Source: a virus
Virus record (IMG/VR): IMGVR_UViG_3300025168_011805
Span: 1-64,000 of that record
Direction: 5' to 3' (one strand)
Length of the DNA: 64,000 nt
How positions within the stretch are numbered: position 1 is the first letter of the stretch; the number at the start of each line of letters is the position of its first letter. The notes below the pieces were generated by a model. That model was not told the DNA's origin. It saw only the letters and a program-made list of their open reading frames with translations, and did no database searches. Below, in pieces: positions 1 through 7,870 of the stretch. The position numbers were made by a program, and so were the translations under genes.

Positions 1-206
1 ATGCTGGATTCTTCTACTGCCCATACGTTCCACTCCAGATGGTACGTGCGGTTGGTGAAGACACCTTCCAGCCCAAGATCGGGTTCAAGACTCGATATGG
101 AATGGTAGCCAACCCATTCGCACAGAACACCGACCTCGATGTTCTGGGTGGAAACCAGTATTACAGAATCTTTGCAGTCCAGAACCTCCACGGTAACGGC
201 TCCTGA
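1..206 (+). CDS. 23: Major capsid protein gp23, C-terminal end (5' partial)
   Basis: The open frame enters from the left edge (first full codon at base 3) and stops at 204-206, giving 67 visible residues. The motifs CPYVPLQ, MVRA, FQPKIGFKTRYG and NPFA match the C-terminal end of T4-family major capsid protein, which forms the hexamers of the head shell. Codons often end in C, unlike the AT-rich genes that follow, as expected for a very highly expressed protein. A strong terminator lies 30 bases downstream, so gp23 transcripts probably end there. The identification rests on recalled family sequence and is firm despite the short fragment. Confidence 0.93.
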   Translation, partial: AGFFYCPYVPLQMVRAVGEDTFQPKIGFKTRYGMVANPFAQNTDLDVLGGNQYYRIFAVQNLHGNGS

Positions 207-236
207 TCCTGACAATACTAGTAACTAAAAGAATCA

Positions 237-268
237 GGGGCGTCCCGTTTGGGGCGCCCCTTTTTTTT
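237..268 (+). terminator. Rho-independent terminator after gp23
   Basis: A GC-rich 10-bp stem (237-246 with 251-260, one G-T wobble) has the loop GTTT and is followed by eight T residues (261-268). It ends the capsid transcription unit. The next late promoter starts two bases after the T tract. Confidence 0.95.
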
Positions 269-269
269 A

Positions 270-277
270 TATAAATA
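270..277 (+). promoter_or_regulatory. T4-type late promoter TATAAATA
   Basis: This is an exact match to the T4 late promoter octamer, followed by CTA as in the extended T4 form. It lies 16 bases before the tail-tube-like gene and directly abuts the gp23 terminator. It would be read by host RNA polymerase carrying the phage late sigma factor gp55, which is encoded at 5590-6102. Confidence 0.88.
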
Positions 278-292
278 CTACGGAGGAAATGT

Positions 293-1057
293 ATGTCACT
301 CACTAACCCATCAGAAGCTCCCAGTGGACTCACATTCGGTTTAAACACACCAATGGTGTCTGACTATGAGTTGCGGACTCAAGGAGCTTATACAGGTTCT
401 CACAACGCCCTCGGTGTAAATTACTTCCAGTTCAATACACCAAGAATTCCGAATCTGTCTGAATTTGTACAACAGGTTAATTTACCATCAATAAGCAATC
501 TTCAAGTTGATCACCCAACCTCTTTTGGTGTCAATGTACCACACCCTTCCGGTAAGTATATTTTTGAAGACCTAACTGTTACTTTCTTGGTAGATGAAAC
601 TATGAAAAACTGGTTGGAAATATATGATTGGATTACTTCCATTGGTAGTCCGGGTGTATCAAACTATGATGAAAGAATATCACCAGAGCAGTTTCATAGT
701 ACAGGTCTTTTCACTATATTAAATAGTTCTTATCAACCAAAATTTCAAGTAGAAATATTTAATTTGTTTCCAGTTGGTTTGAGTGGTGTCCAGTTCTCTA
801 CCGTAAGTTCGGACTCAGAACCTGTGTTTTGCACGGTAACATTTGCCTATAGTCACTATGAAATAACACCAGTTAAAAATGCATCAAATATTCCTGCAAT
901 ATCAGAGCCAGTAAATATTACTGACGTTTCGCTTTCTACTACTAGTTTCTCTCCTTCTGAGGAAGAGATAATAACTGCTAATGTGAACATAGGTGATGAA
1001 GCAGGTGAAGCACAACGCATTGAATACACTTGGTATTCGGAGCCTTATATTTCATAA
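293..1057 (+). CDS. Tail-tube-like structural protein with C-terminal Ig-like extension
   Basis: The protein has 254 residues. Roughly residues 40-200 have the layout of the T4 gp19/gp54 tail-tube fold: an N-terminal NYFQFNTPRIP strand, a FEDLTVTFLVDE segment near residue 100, then NWLEIYDWI, and a final strand FCTVTFAYSHYEI. T4 gp19 has 163 residues, so the last 50 or so (from VNITDVS) are an addition that looks like part of an Ig-like beta domain. The start follows a strong GGAGGA site and the late promoter at 270. The neighbouring protease gene also ends in Ig-like domains. A role in the tail tube or baseplate is inferred; the exact T4 equivalent is unclear. Confidence 0.6.
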   Translation: MSLTNPSEAPSGLTFGLNTPMVSDYELRTQGAYTGSHNALGVNYFQFNTPRIPNLSEFVQQVNLPSISNLQVDHPTSFGVNVPHPSGKYIFEDLTVTFLVDETMKNWLEIYDWITSIGSPGVSNYDERISPEQFHSTGLFTILNSSYQPKFQVEIFNLFPVGLSGVQFSTVSSDSEPVFCTVTFAYSHYEITPVKNASNIPAISEPVNITDVSLSTTSFSPSEEEIITANVNIGDEAGEAQRIEYTWYSEPYIS

Positions 1058-1071
1058 AGGAAGTTTAAAAA

Positions 1072-2844
1072 ATGGTCGCAATAGAAGAATACAAACCATC
1101 ATTACATGATCTATATCTTTATGAACCCGAAGCGTCTTTCAACAGACAAACCGGGGAAAAGATAGAAGGAATACCCATTGGATATAATCCAAAATGTTAT
1201 ACGGAGCTTCTCCAAGACTATCCTGTAGATTTTACTGGACTAGCGGTATTACCAAGAAGATACAATAATAAATGCACCAGAAACAACGCAGTGAATAACG
1301 GCTGGGAAGATGAGTGGGATGCAGATCAAGCTTCAGAAGATGCAAACATAAATTTTTATAACTCTGGTTATGTTGCAATGATGTTAGTAAGTCCTAAACA
1401 TGTTGCTGCATGTAAACATTATTGGACAGCAGCACAAAATCAACTTGGCAAAGTAGTGACGTTTATGAATAAGGAGGGTAAAAAGTTTGAAACTACTTTT
1501 ATTCCCCCTCCTCCGGAAAATCAATTTAATGACACTGTTATTCTTGAGTTGAGAGATGAAGTTCCCGCTGATCTTGGTATAAGAATATACAATAAAGTTC
1601 CAGTTATCCCCGCGACGGCGATGAGCGGAGGATATAAAGGGTGGTTAAAAAATACTTTAATTTTCACTAAGTCCCCACAAGGTGCAATATGGCAAACCAC
1701 ATGCAAACAAAAAAAAGATGTGAACGGTAATCCCATTTCCGATTGTCCTGACTGTGGATCAAGCAACTTCACCCTTCCAGTGAAGGATAAAATAAATCGA
1801 GGTCTGAAGGCAAACGTGTGGAGTGGAGATAGTGGGAGTCCAGCTTTCATGGTATCAAAACAACATGGTACTCTGTTAGTGACAGGTCGGTATGGTGGAC
1901 CCGTTCCTAGTGCCAAAATCGATGACGATGGATTGATAACGCCTTCGTCGGACTTTTTAAAAATGAAAGAAATACTAGAATCATTTGGATATACCTATGA
2001 GATAATAGAAATTTTTGATGCAGTCAGAGTCCAGATACAACAAAGAAGCACAAGCGAAAAGTTTGAGACTGTAGAAGGACACGAAGGACAAAAAATTTAT
2101 TGCGATGTAAAAATAATTGGAAAAGATAATACTGTTGTAGAAGAAAGTTCTAATGTGGCTTTTTCTACAATAACTGGAGTGACACCTGAGATACAAAATA
2201 TCTTAATACCATCGTCTCGTCCAAACAGCGGCAACTTAGGAGCCGAGCACACGAATGAAGGACTACGTGCTTTTATCAATATTCAAGATAATGCAGGCTC
2301 ATATCCATCAAGCACCACAACTGTAACTTGGACAATTGATGATGAAGAATATAATGATCTTGAAGATACGCTAGAACATACTTTCATTATTCCTGACAAC
2401 ACCGCAGGGAAAACACTAAAGGCATCAGTCATATTATCAAATCCATTAGGAAGTGATAGTGAGACTATAACTTATGGTGAAATAGAACCTAGAGGTTACA
2501 AAGCTTCACTTACAAATCCAACCTTCACACCGAACCCACCTGTTCGAGGACAATCCTGTACTTTCGATGCGAGTATAGATGATGGAGAACCTTACGGAGC
2601 GATTTGGAACTGGGCAATCTATACTCTAGATAAAAACTCAGCACCTAGTGTAAAATTAGCTGGCGTAGATGCTCCAGATTTTGTAACCGAACCATTGTCT
2701 AGTGCATTCCCGGTAACTTTTACTATACCAGATTCTGATATTCCGGTGGGAAATCGTTTAATTCTTATTGGAACAATTAGAAATGCTTATGATAGAGATG
2801 GAGAGAGCTTAGAAATATACTCCGCTGACGTTGTAGAGTCCTAG
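1072..2844 (+). CDS. Chymotrypsin-like serine protease with C-terminal Ig-like domains
   Basis: The protein has 590 residues. Its N-terminal half shows the trypsin-fold triad: SPKHVAACKHY, which aligns with the usual SPRHVLTAAHC and places the catalytic His at residue 116; NDTVILEL with Asp 154; and SGDSGSP with Ser 254. A CPDC pair sits near residue 226. Residues about 320-590 are a beta-rich, Thr/Ser-rich region that looks like two or three Ig-like domains. No signal peptide is visible. It lies 14 bases after the tail-tube-like gene, probably under the same late promoter, so it is likely virion-associated. T4 prohead protease gp21 is a different fold, so capsid processing is not assumed. 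Target and timing are unknown. Confidence 0.7.
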   Translation: MVAIEEYKPSLHDLYLYEPEASFNRQTGEKIEGIPIGYNPKCYTELLQDYPVDFTGLAVLPRRYNNKCTRNNAVNNGWEDEWDADQASEDANINFYNSGYVAMMLVSPKHVAACKHYWTAAQNQLGKVVTFMNKEGKKFETTFIPPPPENQFNDTVILELRDEVPADLGIRIYNKVPVIPATAMSGGYKGWLKNTLIFTKSPQGAIWQTTCKQKKDVNGNPISDCPDCGSSNFTLPVKDKINRGLKANVWSGDSGSPAFMVSKQHGTLLVTGRYGGPVPSAKIDDDGLITPSSDFLKMKEILESFGYTYEIIEIFDAVRVQIQQRSTSEKFETVEGHEGQKIYCDVKIIGKDNTVVEESSNVAFSTITGVTPEIQNILIPSSRPNSGNLGAEHTNEGLRAFINIQDNAGSYPSSTTTVTWTIDDEEYNDLEDTLEHTFIIPDNTAGKTLKASVILSNPLGSDSETITYGEIEPRGYKASLTNPTFTPNPPVRGQSCTFDASIDDGEPYGAIWNWAIYTLDKNSAPSVKLAGVDAPDFVTEPLSSAFPVTFTIPDSDIPVGNRLILIGTIRNAYDRDGESLEIYSADVVES

Positions 2845-2874
2845 TAAATGTTCATATATATTATGAGGTAAATT

Positions 2875-3309
2875 ATGAATATAAGTGAAATTAAACAAAT
2901 GGTATCTAAGGATATCACTCTAAATGAAACGCAGCTCGACATAGAGTCCCTGAAGACTCCCCAGATACACAACAAGTATCTTGTCATCTTAATGGAAGAG
3001 AAGTTAATTCTAGAAAAGATGTATTCTGAATTGAAGATTATGAAGAGAGATAAGTGGTTGTACTACACTGGAAAAATGGGCGAAGATGATCTCAAGAAAC
3101 ATAATTGGGAGCCTTTTCCTTTGACTATTCTGAAAACAGACATAGACAGATTTTTACAAAGTGATTCTGATGTACACAGAATAGAAGCCAAAATTATTCT
3201 CCAAAAAGAAAAAGTGAATTACTTAGAAGAGGTAATTAAAATTGTATCAAATAGACAGTGGAATATCAGGGCTGCCTTGGACTGGATCAAGTTCACTCAA
3301 GGTCAGTAA
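2875..3309 (+). CDS. uvsY: Recombination mediator UvsY
   Basis: This small protein of 144 residues (T4 UvsY has 137) is rich in charged helices. The pattern LLYYTGK-like near residue 63 and the helical C-terminal half match UvsY, which loads UvsX recombinase onto single-stranded DNA coated with gp32. The start is preceded by GAGG. The gene sits directly upstream of uvsW, as in T4-like genomes, and works with UvsX (47894-48949) and gp46/gp47 in recombination-dependent replication. Sequence identity to T4 is low, so the call leans on length, composition and gene order as well as motifs. Confidence 0.8.
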   Translation: MNISEIKQMVSKDITLNETQLDIESLKTPQIHNKYLVILMEEKLILEKMYSELKIMKRDKWLYYTGKMGEDDLKKHNWEPFPLTILKTDIDRFLQSDSDVHRIEAKIILQKEKVNYLEEVIKIVSNRQWNIRAALDWIKFTQGQ

Positions 3310-3311
3310 CC

Positions 3312-3332
3312 CTCATACATATAGTGTATGAG
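3312..3332 (+). promoter_or_regulatory. Hairpin covering the uvsW start codon
   Basis: An 8-bp perfect inverted repeat, CTCATACA with TGTATGAG, has the loop TATAG. The 3' arm contains the annotated uvsW ATG (3328-3330). It could block ribosome access, a type of control known for several T4 genes whose early transcripts are kept silent. No experimental support is available from sequence alone. Confidence 0.5.
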
Positions 3333-4839
3333 CGATATGACTATACAACATCTCGATTCTGTGGATCTGCTTGTGGATTGTGATAGATCTTTAGCAAAAG
3401 AGCTAAGTCAATTCTTTACATTCGAAGTCCCAAATTATCAATTTACACCAGCTTACAAAAATAAGCTGTGGGATGGTCAAATTAGATTATTTAATTTATA
3501 TCGACATACCATATATTCAGGTCTTCTTGACTACGTTGTTCAGTTTGCCAAAGATAGAAAATATACCGTGGAGTATAAACAACCTTTGTTTGAACAGTTC
3601 AAAACAAACCAAGGTGAGCTAATAGATTTTGTTGAAAATGAAATCAAACCCTGCTCTAAAGGAAAAAGAATATCTCCACACGATCATCAAATAAATGGTC
3701 TTTTACATGCATTAAATAAGAATAGGTGTTTGTTGCTTTCTCCTACGGGTAGCGGCAAATCTTTGATAATATATCTACTCACCAGATTTTATCTAAGCAA
3801 ATTAGAGTCAGACAAAAAAGTATTAGTCGTAGTTCCCACCACTGGTTTGGTTAATCAAATGTATAACGACTTCAAAGATTACTCGGATGGTTCTTGGGAT
3901 GTTGATAAAAATTGTCATGTTATATTTTCAGGACAAGATAAGACATCCGATAAACGAGTTGTGATTTCCACATGGCAAAGCATTTATAAAATGCCTCAAG
4001 AGTATTTCGATCAATACTCTGTGGTATTTGGTGATGAGTGCCATTTGTTTAAGGCCAAGTCTTTGACATCACTAATGACTAAACTAAAAAATTGTCCTTA
4101 TAGGATAGGAACAACAGGAACTTTAGATGGCACACAAACACACAAATTAGTCATTGAAGGTCTTTTTGGTAGAGTGTATAATGTGACCACAACAAAAGAT
4201 CTTATTGAAAAAGATCTATTGTCAAATCTAAAGATAGATTGTCTAGTATTGGAACACAGTGAAAAAGATAAAGAAGAAATGAAACGCTGCAAATATAATG
4301 ATGAAATAAAATGGATTGTTGAAAACAAATCCAGAAATAAGTTTATATCAAATTTAGTTTCTTCATTGAAGGGGAATACTTTACTTCTTTATAATTATGT
4401 CGAGCTACACGGCAAACCTCTATATGAAGAAATAAAAAAAGTTGTACCAGAAGATGATGTTTATTTTATTCATGGTGGAACTGAAGTAGATCAGAGAGAA
4501 GAAATACGTCAATTGATAAGTTCACAGGACAGTGATGGTAAGGTTCTAGTTGCCTCTTATGGAACATGTTCAACGGGAATAAATATTCCAAATATAGAAA
4601 ATGTAATTTTTGCATCTCCATCTAAGTCTGTCGTGAGAGTTCTTCAGTCTATTGGTAGAGGCTTGAGAAAATCTGAAAATAAAAAAATAACAAAATTATA
4701 TGATATAGCAGATGATTTGTCTTACAAGAAGCATAGAAACCACACTCTCAATCATCTGAATGAAAGAATAAAGATATATAATAAAGAGAAATTTGATTTT
4801 AATCTTATTAAAATCCGAATCAAAGGAGAAAGTGTATGA
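3328..4839 (+). CDS. uvsW: UvsW DNA/RNA helicase
   Basis: This is a 503-residue superfamily 2 helicase, the same size as T4 UvsW. Walker A SPTGSGKS is at about residues 138-145, the Walker B box DECH at 236-239, motif III GTTGT near 266, and a C-terminal helicase domain contains the SIGRGLRKS motif VI. UvsW unwinds branched DNA and R-loops and switches replication from origins to recombination-primed forks. The first ATG lies inside a hairpin (3312-3332). A second ATG at 3337 is a possible alternative start. The gene overlaps the next by four bases (ATGA), implying coupled translation. Confidence 0.92.
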   Translation: MSDMTIQHLDSVDLLVDCDRSLAKELSQFFTFEVPNYQFTPAYKNKLWDGQIRLFNLYRHTIYSGLLDYVVQFAKDRKYTVEYKQPLFEQFKTNQGELIDFVENEIKPCSKGKRISPHDHQINGLLHALNKNRCLLLSPTGSGKSLIIYLLTRFYLSKLESDKKVLVVVPTTGLVNQMYNDFKDYSDGSWDVDKNCHVIFSGQDKTSDKRVVISTWQSIYKMPQEYFDQYSVVFGDECHLFKAKSLTSLMTKLKNCPYRIGTTGTLDGTQTHKLVIEGLFGRVYNVTTTKDLIEKDLLSNLKIDCLVLEHSEKDKEEMKRCKYNDEIKWIVENKSRNKFISNLVSSLKGNTLLLYNYVELHGKPLYEEIKKVVPEDDVYFIHGGTEVDQREEIRQLISSQDSDGKVLVASYGTCSTGINIPNIENVIFASPSKSVVRVLQSIGRGLRKSENKKITKLYDIADDLSYKKHRNHTLNHLNERIKIYNKEKFDFNLIKIRIKGESV

Positions 4840-5474
4840 GAACTTCTTATCGGATCCTAAAATTAAAAAATGGTGATGAATTGATTGCTAAAATAAAAGG
4901 ACAAATTTCCGGTAAATTGATCCTAGAAAGACCTATGGTTTTTAGAACTCTTCTTATGGCAGATCCTATGACAGGTATGCAAAGAGAAATTACAGTTCTT
5001 AAGAATTGGATTTCTTATTCTGATCATTCTTTGGATACAAAAATTCCACAAGATTATATCGTAACATATTCAACTCCAGCTAATGAAGCGGCTGAGCTTT
5101 ATGATATTGAAAAAGAAAAAGAAGACACTAATCCAAAATCCAGAGAGATAAAAGATCACACCGAGATCCAAAAACAAAAAAGTAAAGACTTAGAGAATAT
5201 GCTCAAGTCTTTGGATGATCTATTAAATAAAGATCCAAGTGAAGATAGCGAAACTGAATATCATTTTTCAATGATGCTACCTCCTAGTATATTACAAGAT
5301 CTTATCAAATCTGGAATGGTAGATCCTAGTTTGATCGATTTTGAAAATGATGATGACGAAGATTTTGATGGTGATGTTGCGGATGAAGAATATACTGGAG
5401 AAGAAACAGATCATCCTAATTTTGGAAACAGATGGACTGATTGGAATTCTGATCCTGATGAATACTTTGAATAG
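4836..5474 (+). CDS. Hypothetical protein with Sm-like N-terminus and acidic tail
   Basis: This 212-residue protein is not recognised as a T4 gene. The N-terminal 70 residues (ILKLKNGDELIAKIKG, then LERPM) look like an Sm/LSm-type beta barrel. The middle is a charged coiled-coil-like stretch, and residues about 150-212 are strongly acidic (runs such as DDDEDFDGD). It overlaps uvsW by ATGA and precedes the gp55 promoter, so it is probably co-translated with the helicase. A binding or scaffold role with nucleic acid or a partner is possible but cannot be shown. Nothing in the sequence suggests an enzyme. Confidence 0.55.
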   Translation: MRTSYRILKLKNGDELIAKIKGQISGKLILERPMVFRTLLMADPMTGMQREITVLKNWISYSDHSLDTKIPQDYIVTYSTPANEAAELYDIEKEKEDTNPKSREIKDHTEIQKQKSKDLENMLKSLDDLLNKDPSEDSETEYHFSMMLPPSILQDLIKSGMVDPSLIDFENDDDEDFDGDVADEEYTGEETDHPNFGNRWTDWNSDPDEYFE

Positions 5475-5541
5475 AGACTATTCCTTTTCTCTCACTACAT
5501 AGTGAATTGTAAAGGGGTTCTTAAAATTGTCAAGAAAAAAG

Positions 5542-5569
5542 TTGATAAAATAAATATTTCGTGTATACT
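5542..5569 (+). promoter_or_regulatory. Sigma70-type promoter before gp55
   Basis: TTGATA (5542-5547), a 16-base spacer and TATACT (5564-5569) lie 20 bases before the gp55 start. This fits early or middle expression by host polymerase, before late promoters can be used. A small palindrome TCACTA-CA-TAGTGA (5492-5505) lies upstream with no assigned role. Confidence 0.6.
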
Positions 5570-5589
5570 CTGTGTGGAGAATTAAATAA

Positions 5590-6102
5590 ATGGCCAAAGC
5601 AAATAATTATATTGATAATACAGTCTTCTTCGAAGCAATGTGTGAGTGGAAGACTCAAATTAAAGAAGCAGAAGAAGTTGATGAAGGAAGACCTCCAGTT
5701 AGTAATTACATTGGAGAGTGCTTCGTCAAGATAGCAGAACACTTGTCATACAAACCAAACTTTGCAAACTATCCATTCAGAGAAGAAATGGTTGGTGATG
5801 CAATTGAAAACTGTATAACTTATGCACACAATTTTGATCCAGAAAAATCAAAAAATCCTTTTTCTTATTTTACTCAAATAACTTACTATGCCTTCATACG
5901 AAGAATAGAAAAAGAAAAGAAACAAAACTTCATTAAGTTTAAAATGATGGAACAGTTAGATACAGATGGATCTATGAGCAGTTGGTTTAAACATAATTAT
6001 TTTGAAAAAACCGATACAAAAAAAGCAATGGCAACTTATTTTTCTCTAAGTGATAATGATCTAGACAAGTTCACGACAAAGAATAAAAAGAAACCTAAAT
6101 GA
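5590..6102 (+). CDS. 55: Late-transcription sigma factor gp55
   Basis: The protein has 170 residues (T4 gp55 has 185). The segment YPFREEMVGDAIENC followed by NPFSYFTQITYYAFIRRI is the region 2-like core of the gp55 family, which binds RNA polymerase and recognises the TATAAATA late box. Such boxes occur several times in this window (270, 52874, 62002, 63327), consistent with an active late programme. The start follows a GTGGAG site. The gene overlaps gp47 by ATGA. I could not identify a gene for the co-activator gp33 in the window. Confidence 0.92.
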   Translation: MAKANNYIDNTVFFEAMCEWKTQIKEAEEVDEGRPPVSNYIGECFVKIAEHLSYKPNFANYPFREEMVGDAIENCITYAHNFDPEKSKNPFSYFTQITYYAFIRRIEKEKKQNFIKFKMMEQLDTDGSMSSWFKHNYFEKTDTKKAMATYFSLSDNDLDKFTTKNKKKPK

Positions 6103-7148
6103 AAATAGCACTCATAACAGATACACACTTTGGCGTTAGAAATGATTCTCCACATTTCATGGATTATTTTTCTAGATTTTTTAATAACATATTTTTTCCA
6201 TATTGTAAAGAAAATGGAATAACACAATCAATCCATCTTGGTGATTTGATGGACAGAAGAAAGTATGTTAATTATAATACCCTTCATGGTATCCAGAATG
6301 ATTTCATTAAAAATCTAAAAGATAATAATATAAAAATGCATTGTCTCATAGGAAACCATGATGCTTTTTATAAAAACACAAACAAAATAAATTCACTACA
6401 AGAACTCTTTAGTAAAAATGATAATCTTGTAATTTATGACGAACCAACAGAGTTAGTTTTTGACGATCTTTGTATTGGTTTGGTTTCTTGGATCAACAAA
6501 GAAAATTATGATGATTCGATGGAGTTCTTGCAGAATTGTAAATGTCCTATAATTTGCGGACACTTTGAATTGACTGGGTACGAAGTTATGCGAGGAGTTA
6601 AATTTCATGGTGGCATGGATGACAATTTCCTAAAAAGATTCGAGATGGTTTTAAGTGGACATTTTCATAGCAAAAGCAGTAAAAATAATGTTCATTACTT
6701 GGGGACTCCTTACCAAATGACATTCAGTGATTTGAATGATAAAAAGGGATTTCATATCTTAGACACAGAAACAAGAGAAATTGAATTCATTGAAAACCCA
6801 GAGAGAATGTTTTTCAGTTTCGAGTATGATGATACAAAAGAAAATAATGAAGTTTTAGATATTGACTTGGAAGAATTTTCTAATAAATACATTAAGTTGT
6901 TCGTGAATAAAAAAGAAAATTCTGTTGAATTTGATTCATTTTTAGATACCCTAATGGATGTTGATAACTTAGATTTGACTGTTATTGAAGATATGGGTGA
7001 TGTTGAATTTGATGAAGATATGATTGATATGGGACAAGATACGATCAGTATAATTTCTAATGAAATAGATTTGAATACTGATTTAGATAATAAAGATTCT
7101 TTAAAACAATTAGCAAAAATGCTTTATATGGAGAGCTTATCACTATGA
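6099..7148 (+). CDS. 47: Recombination endonuclease subunit gp47 (Mre11-like)
   Basis: The 349-residue protein (T4 gp47 has 339) carries the calcineurin-type phosphodiesterase motifs in order: DTHFG near residue 8, GDLMDRR near 48, GNHDAF near 87, GHFE near 150 and GHFHS near 187. With gp46 it forms the nuclease that resects broken DNA ends to give 3' tails for UvsX. The last 100 residues are acidic and helical. The gene overlaps gp55 and the following SET-like gene by four bases each, so it is in one translational chain, while its partner gp46 is separated by that extra gene. Confidence 0.93.
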   Translation: MKIALITDTHFGVRNDSPHFMDYFSRFFNNIFFPYCKENGITQSIHLGDLMDRRKYVNYNTLHGIQNDFIKNLKDNNIKMHCLIGNHDAFYKNTNKINSLQELFSKNDNLVIYDEPTELVFDDLCIGLVSWINKENYDDSMEFLQNCKCPIICGHFELTGYEVMRGVKFHGGMDDNFLKRFEMVLSGHFHSKSSKNNVHYLGTPYQMTFSDLNDKKGFHILDTETREIEFIENPERMFFSFEYDDTKENNEVLDIDLEEFSNKYIKLFVNKKENSVEFDSFLDTLMDVDNLDLTVIEDMGDVEFDEDMIDMGQDTISIISNEIDLNTDLDNKDSLKQLAKMLYMESLSL

Positions 7149-7858
7149 GTGAAGACACACAAAGAAGACAAATGGTTTGGAAAAGACATATCAGCGGCGC
7201 TGAATTCTTTACTAAGGAAAATGGTAGACCGCATAAGAATGCGTTCGAAACTCCTGATTGTAAAATTAAATTCAGTGATGAAAAGCAGAGCTATGGTGTC
7301 TATGCAGAAAGAAATTACGAAGCCGGTGAAGTTATCGAAGAAGTTCCAGCACTTGTTCTTCATACTACAGTTGAATCATTCGGCAAAAACTTTAATGATT
7401 TGATGGCTGCATCATTTCTCTATAAGTTTAGTTCCAACAATCCTATTGTGGATGAGCTTGGACACCCCTTTGTCATTCCTATGGGAAATGGATTGGCTTA
7501 TTCTAGATCAGAAGTTCCTAACGTTCACTGGAGTTTTGATAATACTTTCTCCACTATTGTATATCGAGCATCTAGAAATATTGAAGATGGTCAGGAACTT
7601 ACTATACTAACAATTCCGGGACAGCTCGGTCCTTCTGGAATTGAAGTTGCTTCTTTGAAGAAGAGTTCAGGTGGTTGTTCTAGCTGTGCAGAACGAGCAA
7701 AGCAAAAGAAAGAAGCAAAGCTCAAGAAGCAAGAAAAGTTTAAGTCCATGGAAAGTGATGAGGTTTTAGAAACTGTAGTAGTTGAAGACGCATCAACTGA
7801 AGTTGTTGATACCAAAGAAAAAGAAACAATCACAGAGGCAACTGAAGAAACTAAGTAG
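7145..7858 (+). CDS. SET-domain-like protein between gp47 and gp46
   Basis: The protein has 237 residues. Residues about 50-160 resemble a SET fold: YGVYAERNYEAGEVI near residue 50, NVHWSFD near 126, and ASRNIEDGQELTI near 143, the last matching the DIxxGEELT strand of SET lysine methyltransferases. The usual NH pair of the SET cofactor site is not clear, so activity is uncertain. A CxxC (178, 181) is followed by a Lys-rich helix and an acidic, Thr-rich tail to the end. It overlaps gp47 by ATGA and sits 12 bases before gp46, so it is made together with both nuclease subunits. A role in modifying or stabilising them is only a guess. Confidence 0.55.
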   Translation: MSEDTQRRQMVWKRHISGAEFFTKENGRPHKNAFETPDCKIKFSDEKQSYGVYAERNYEAGEVIEEVPALVLHTTVESFGKNFNDLMAASFLYKFSSNNPIVDELGHPFVIPMGNGLAYSRSEVPNVHWSFDNTFSTIVYRASRNIEDGQELTILTIPGQLGPSGIEVASLKKSSGGCSSCAERAKQKKEAKLKKQEKFKSMESDEVLETVVVEDASTEVVDTKEKETITEATEETK

Positions 7859-7870
7859 TCGGTTTAATTT

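Noticed and set aside
5492-5505. Palindrome TCACTA-CA-TAGTGA as operator
   Set aside because: It is a single copy, short, and no matching repressor or second site was seen. It is mentioned only in the gp55 promoter entry.
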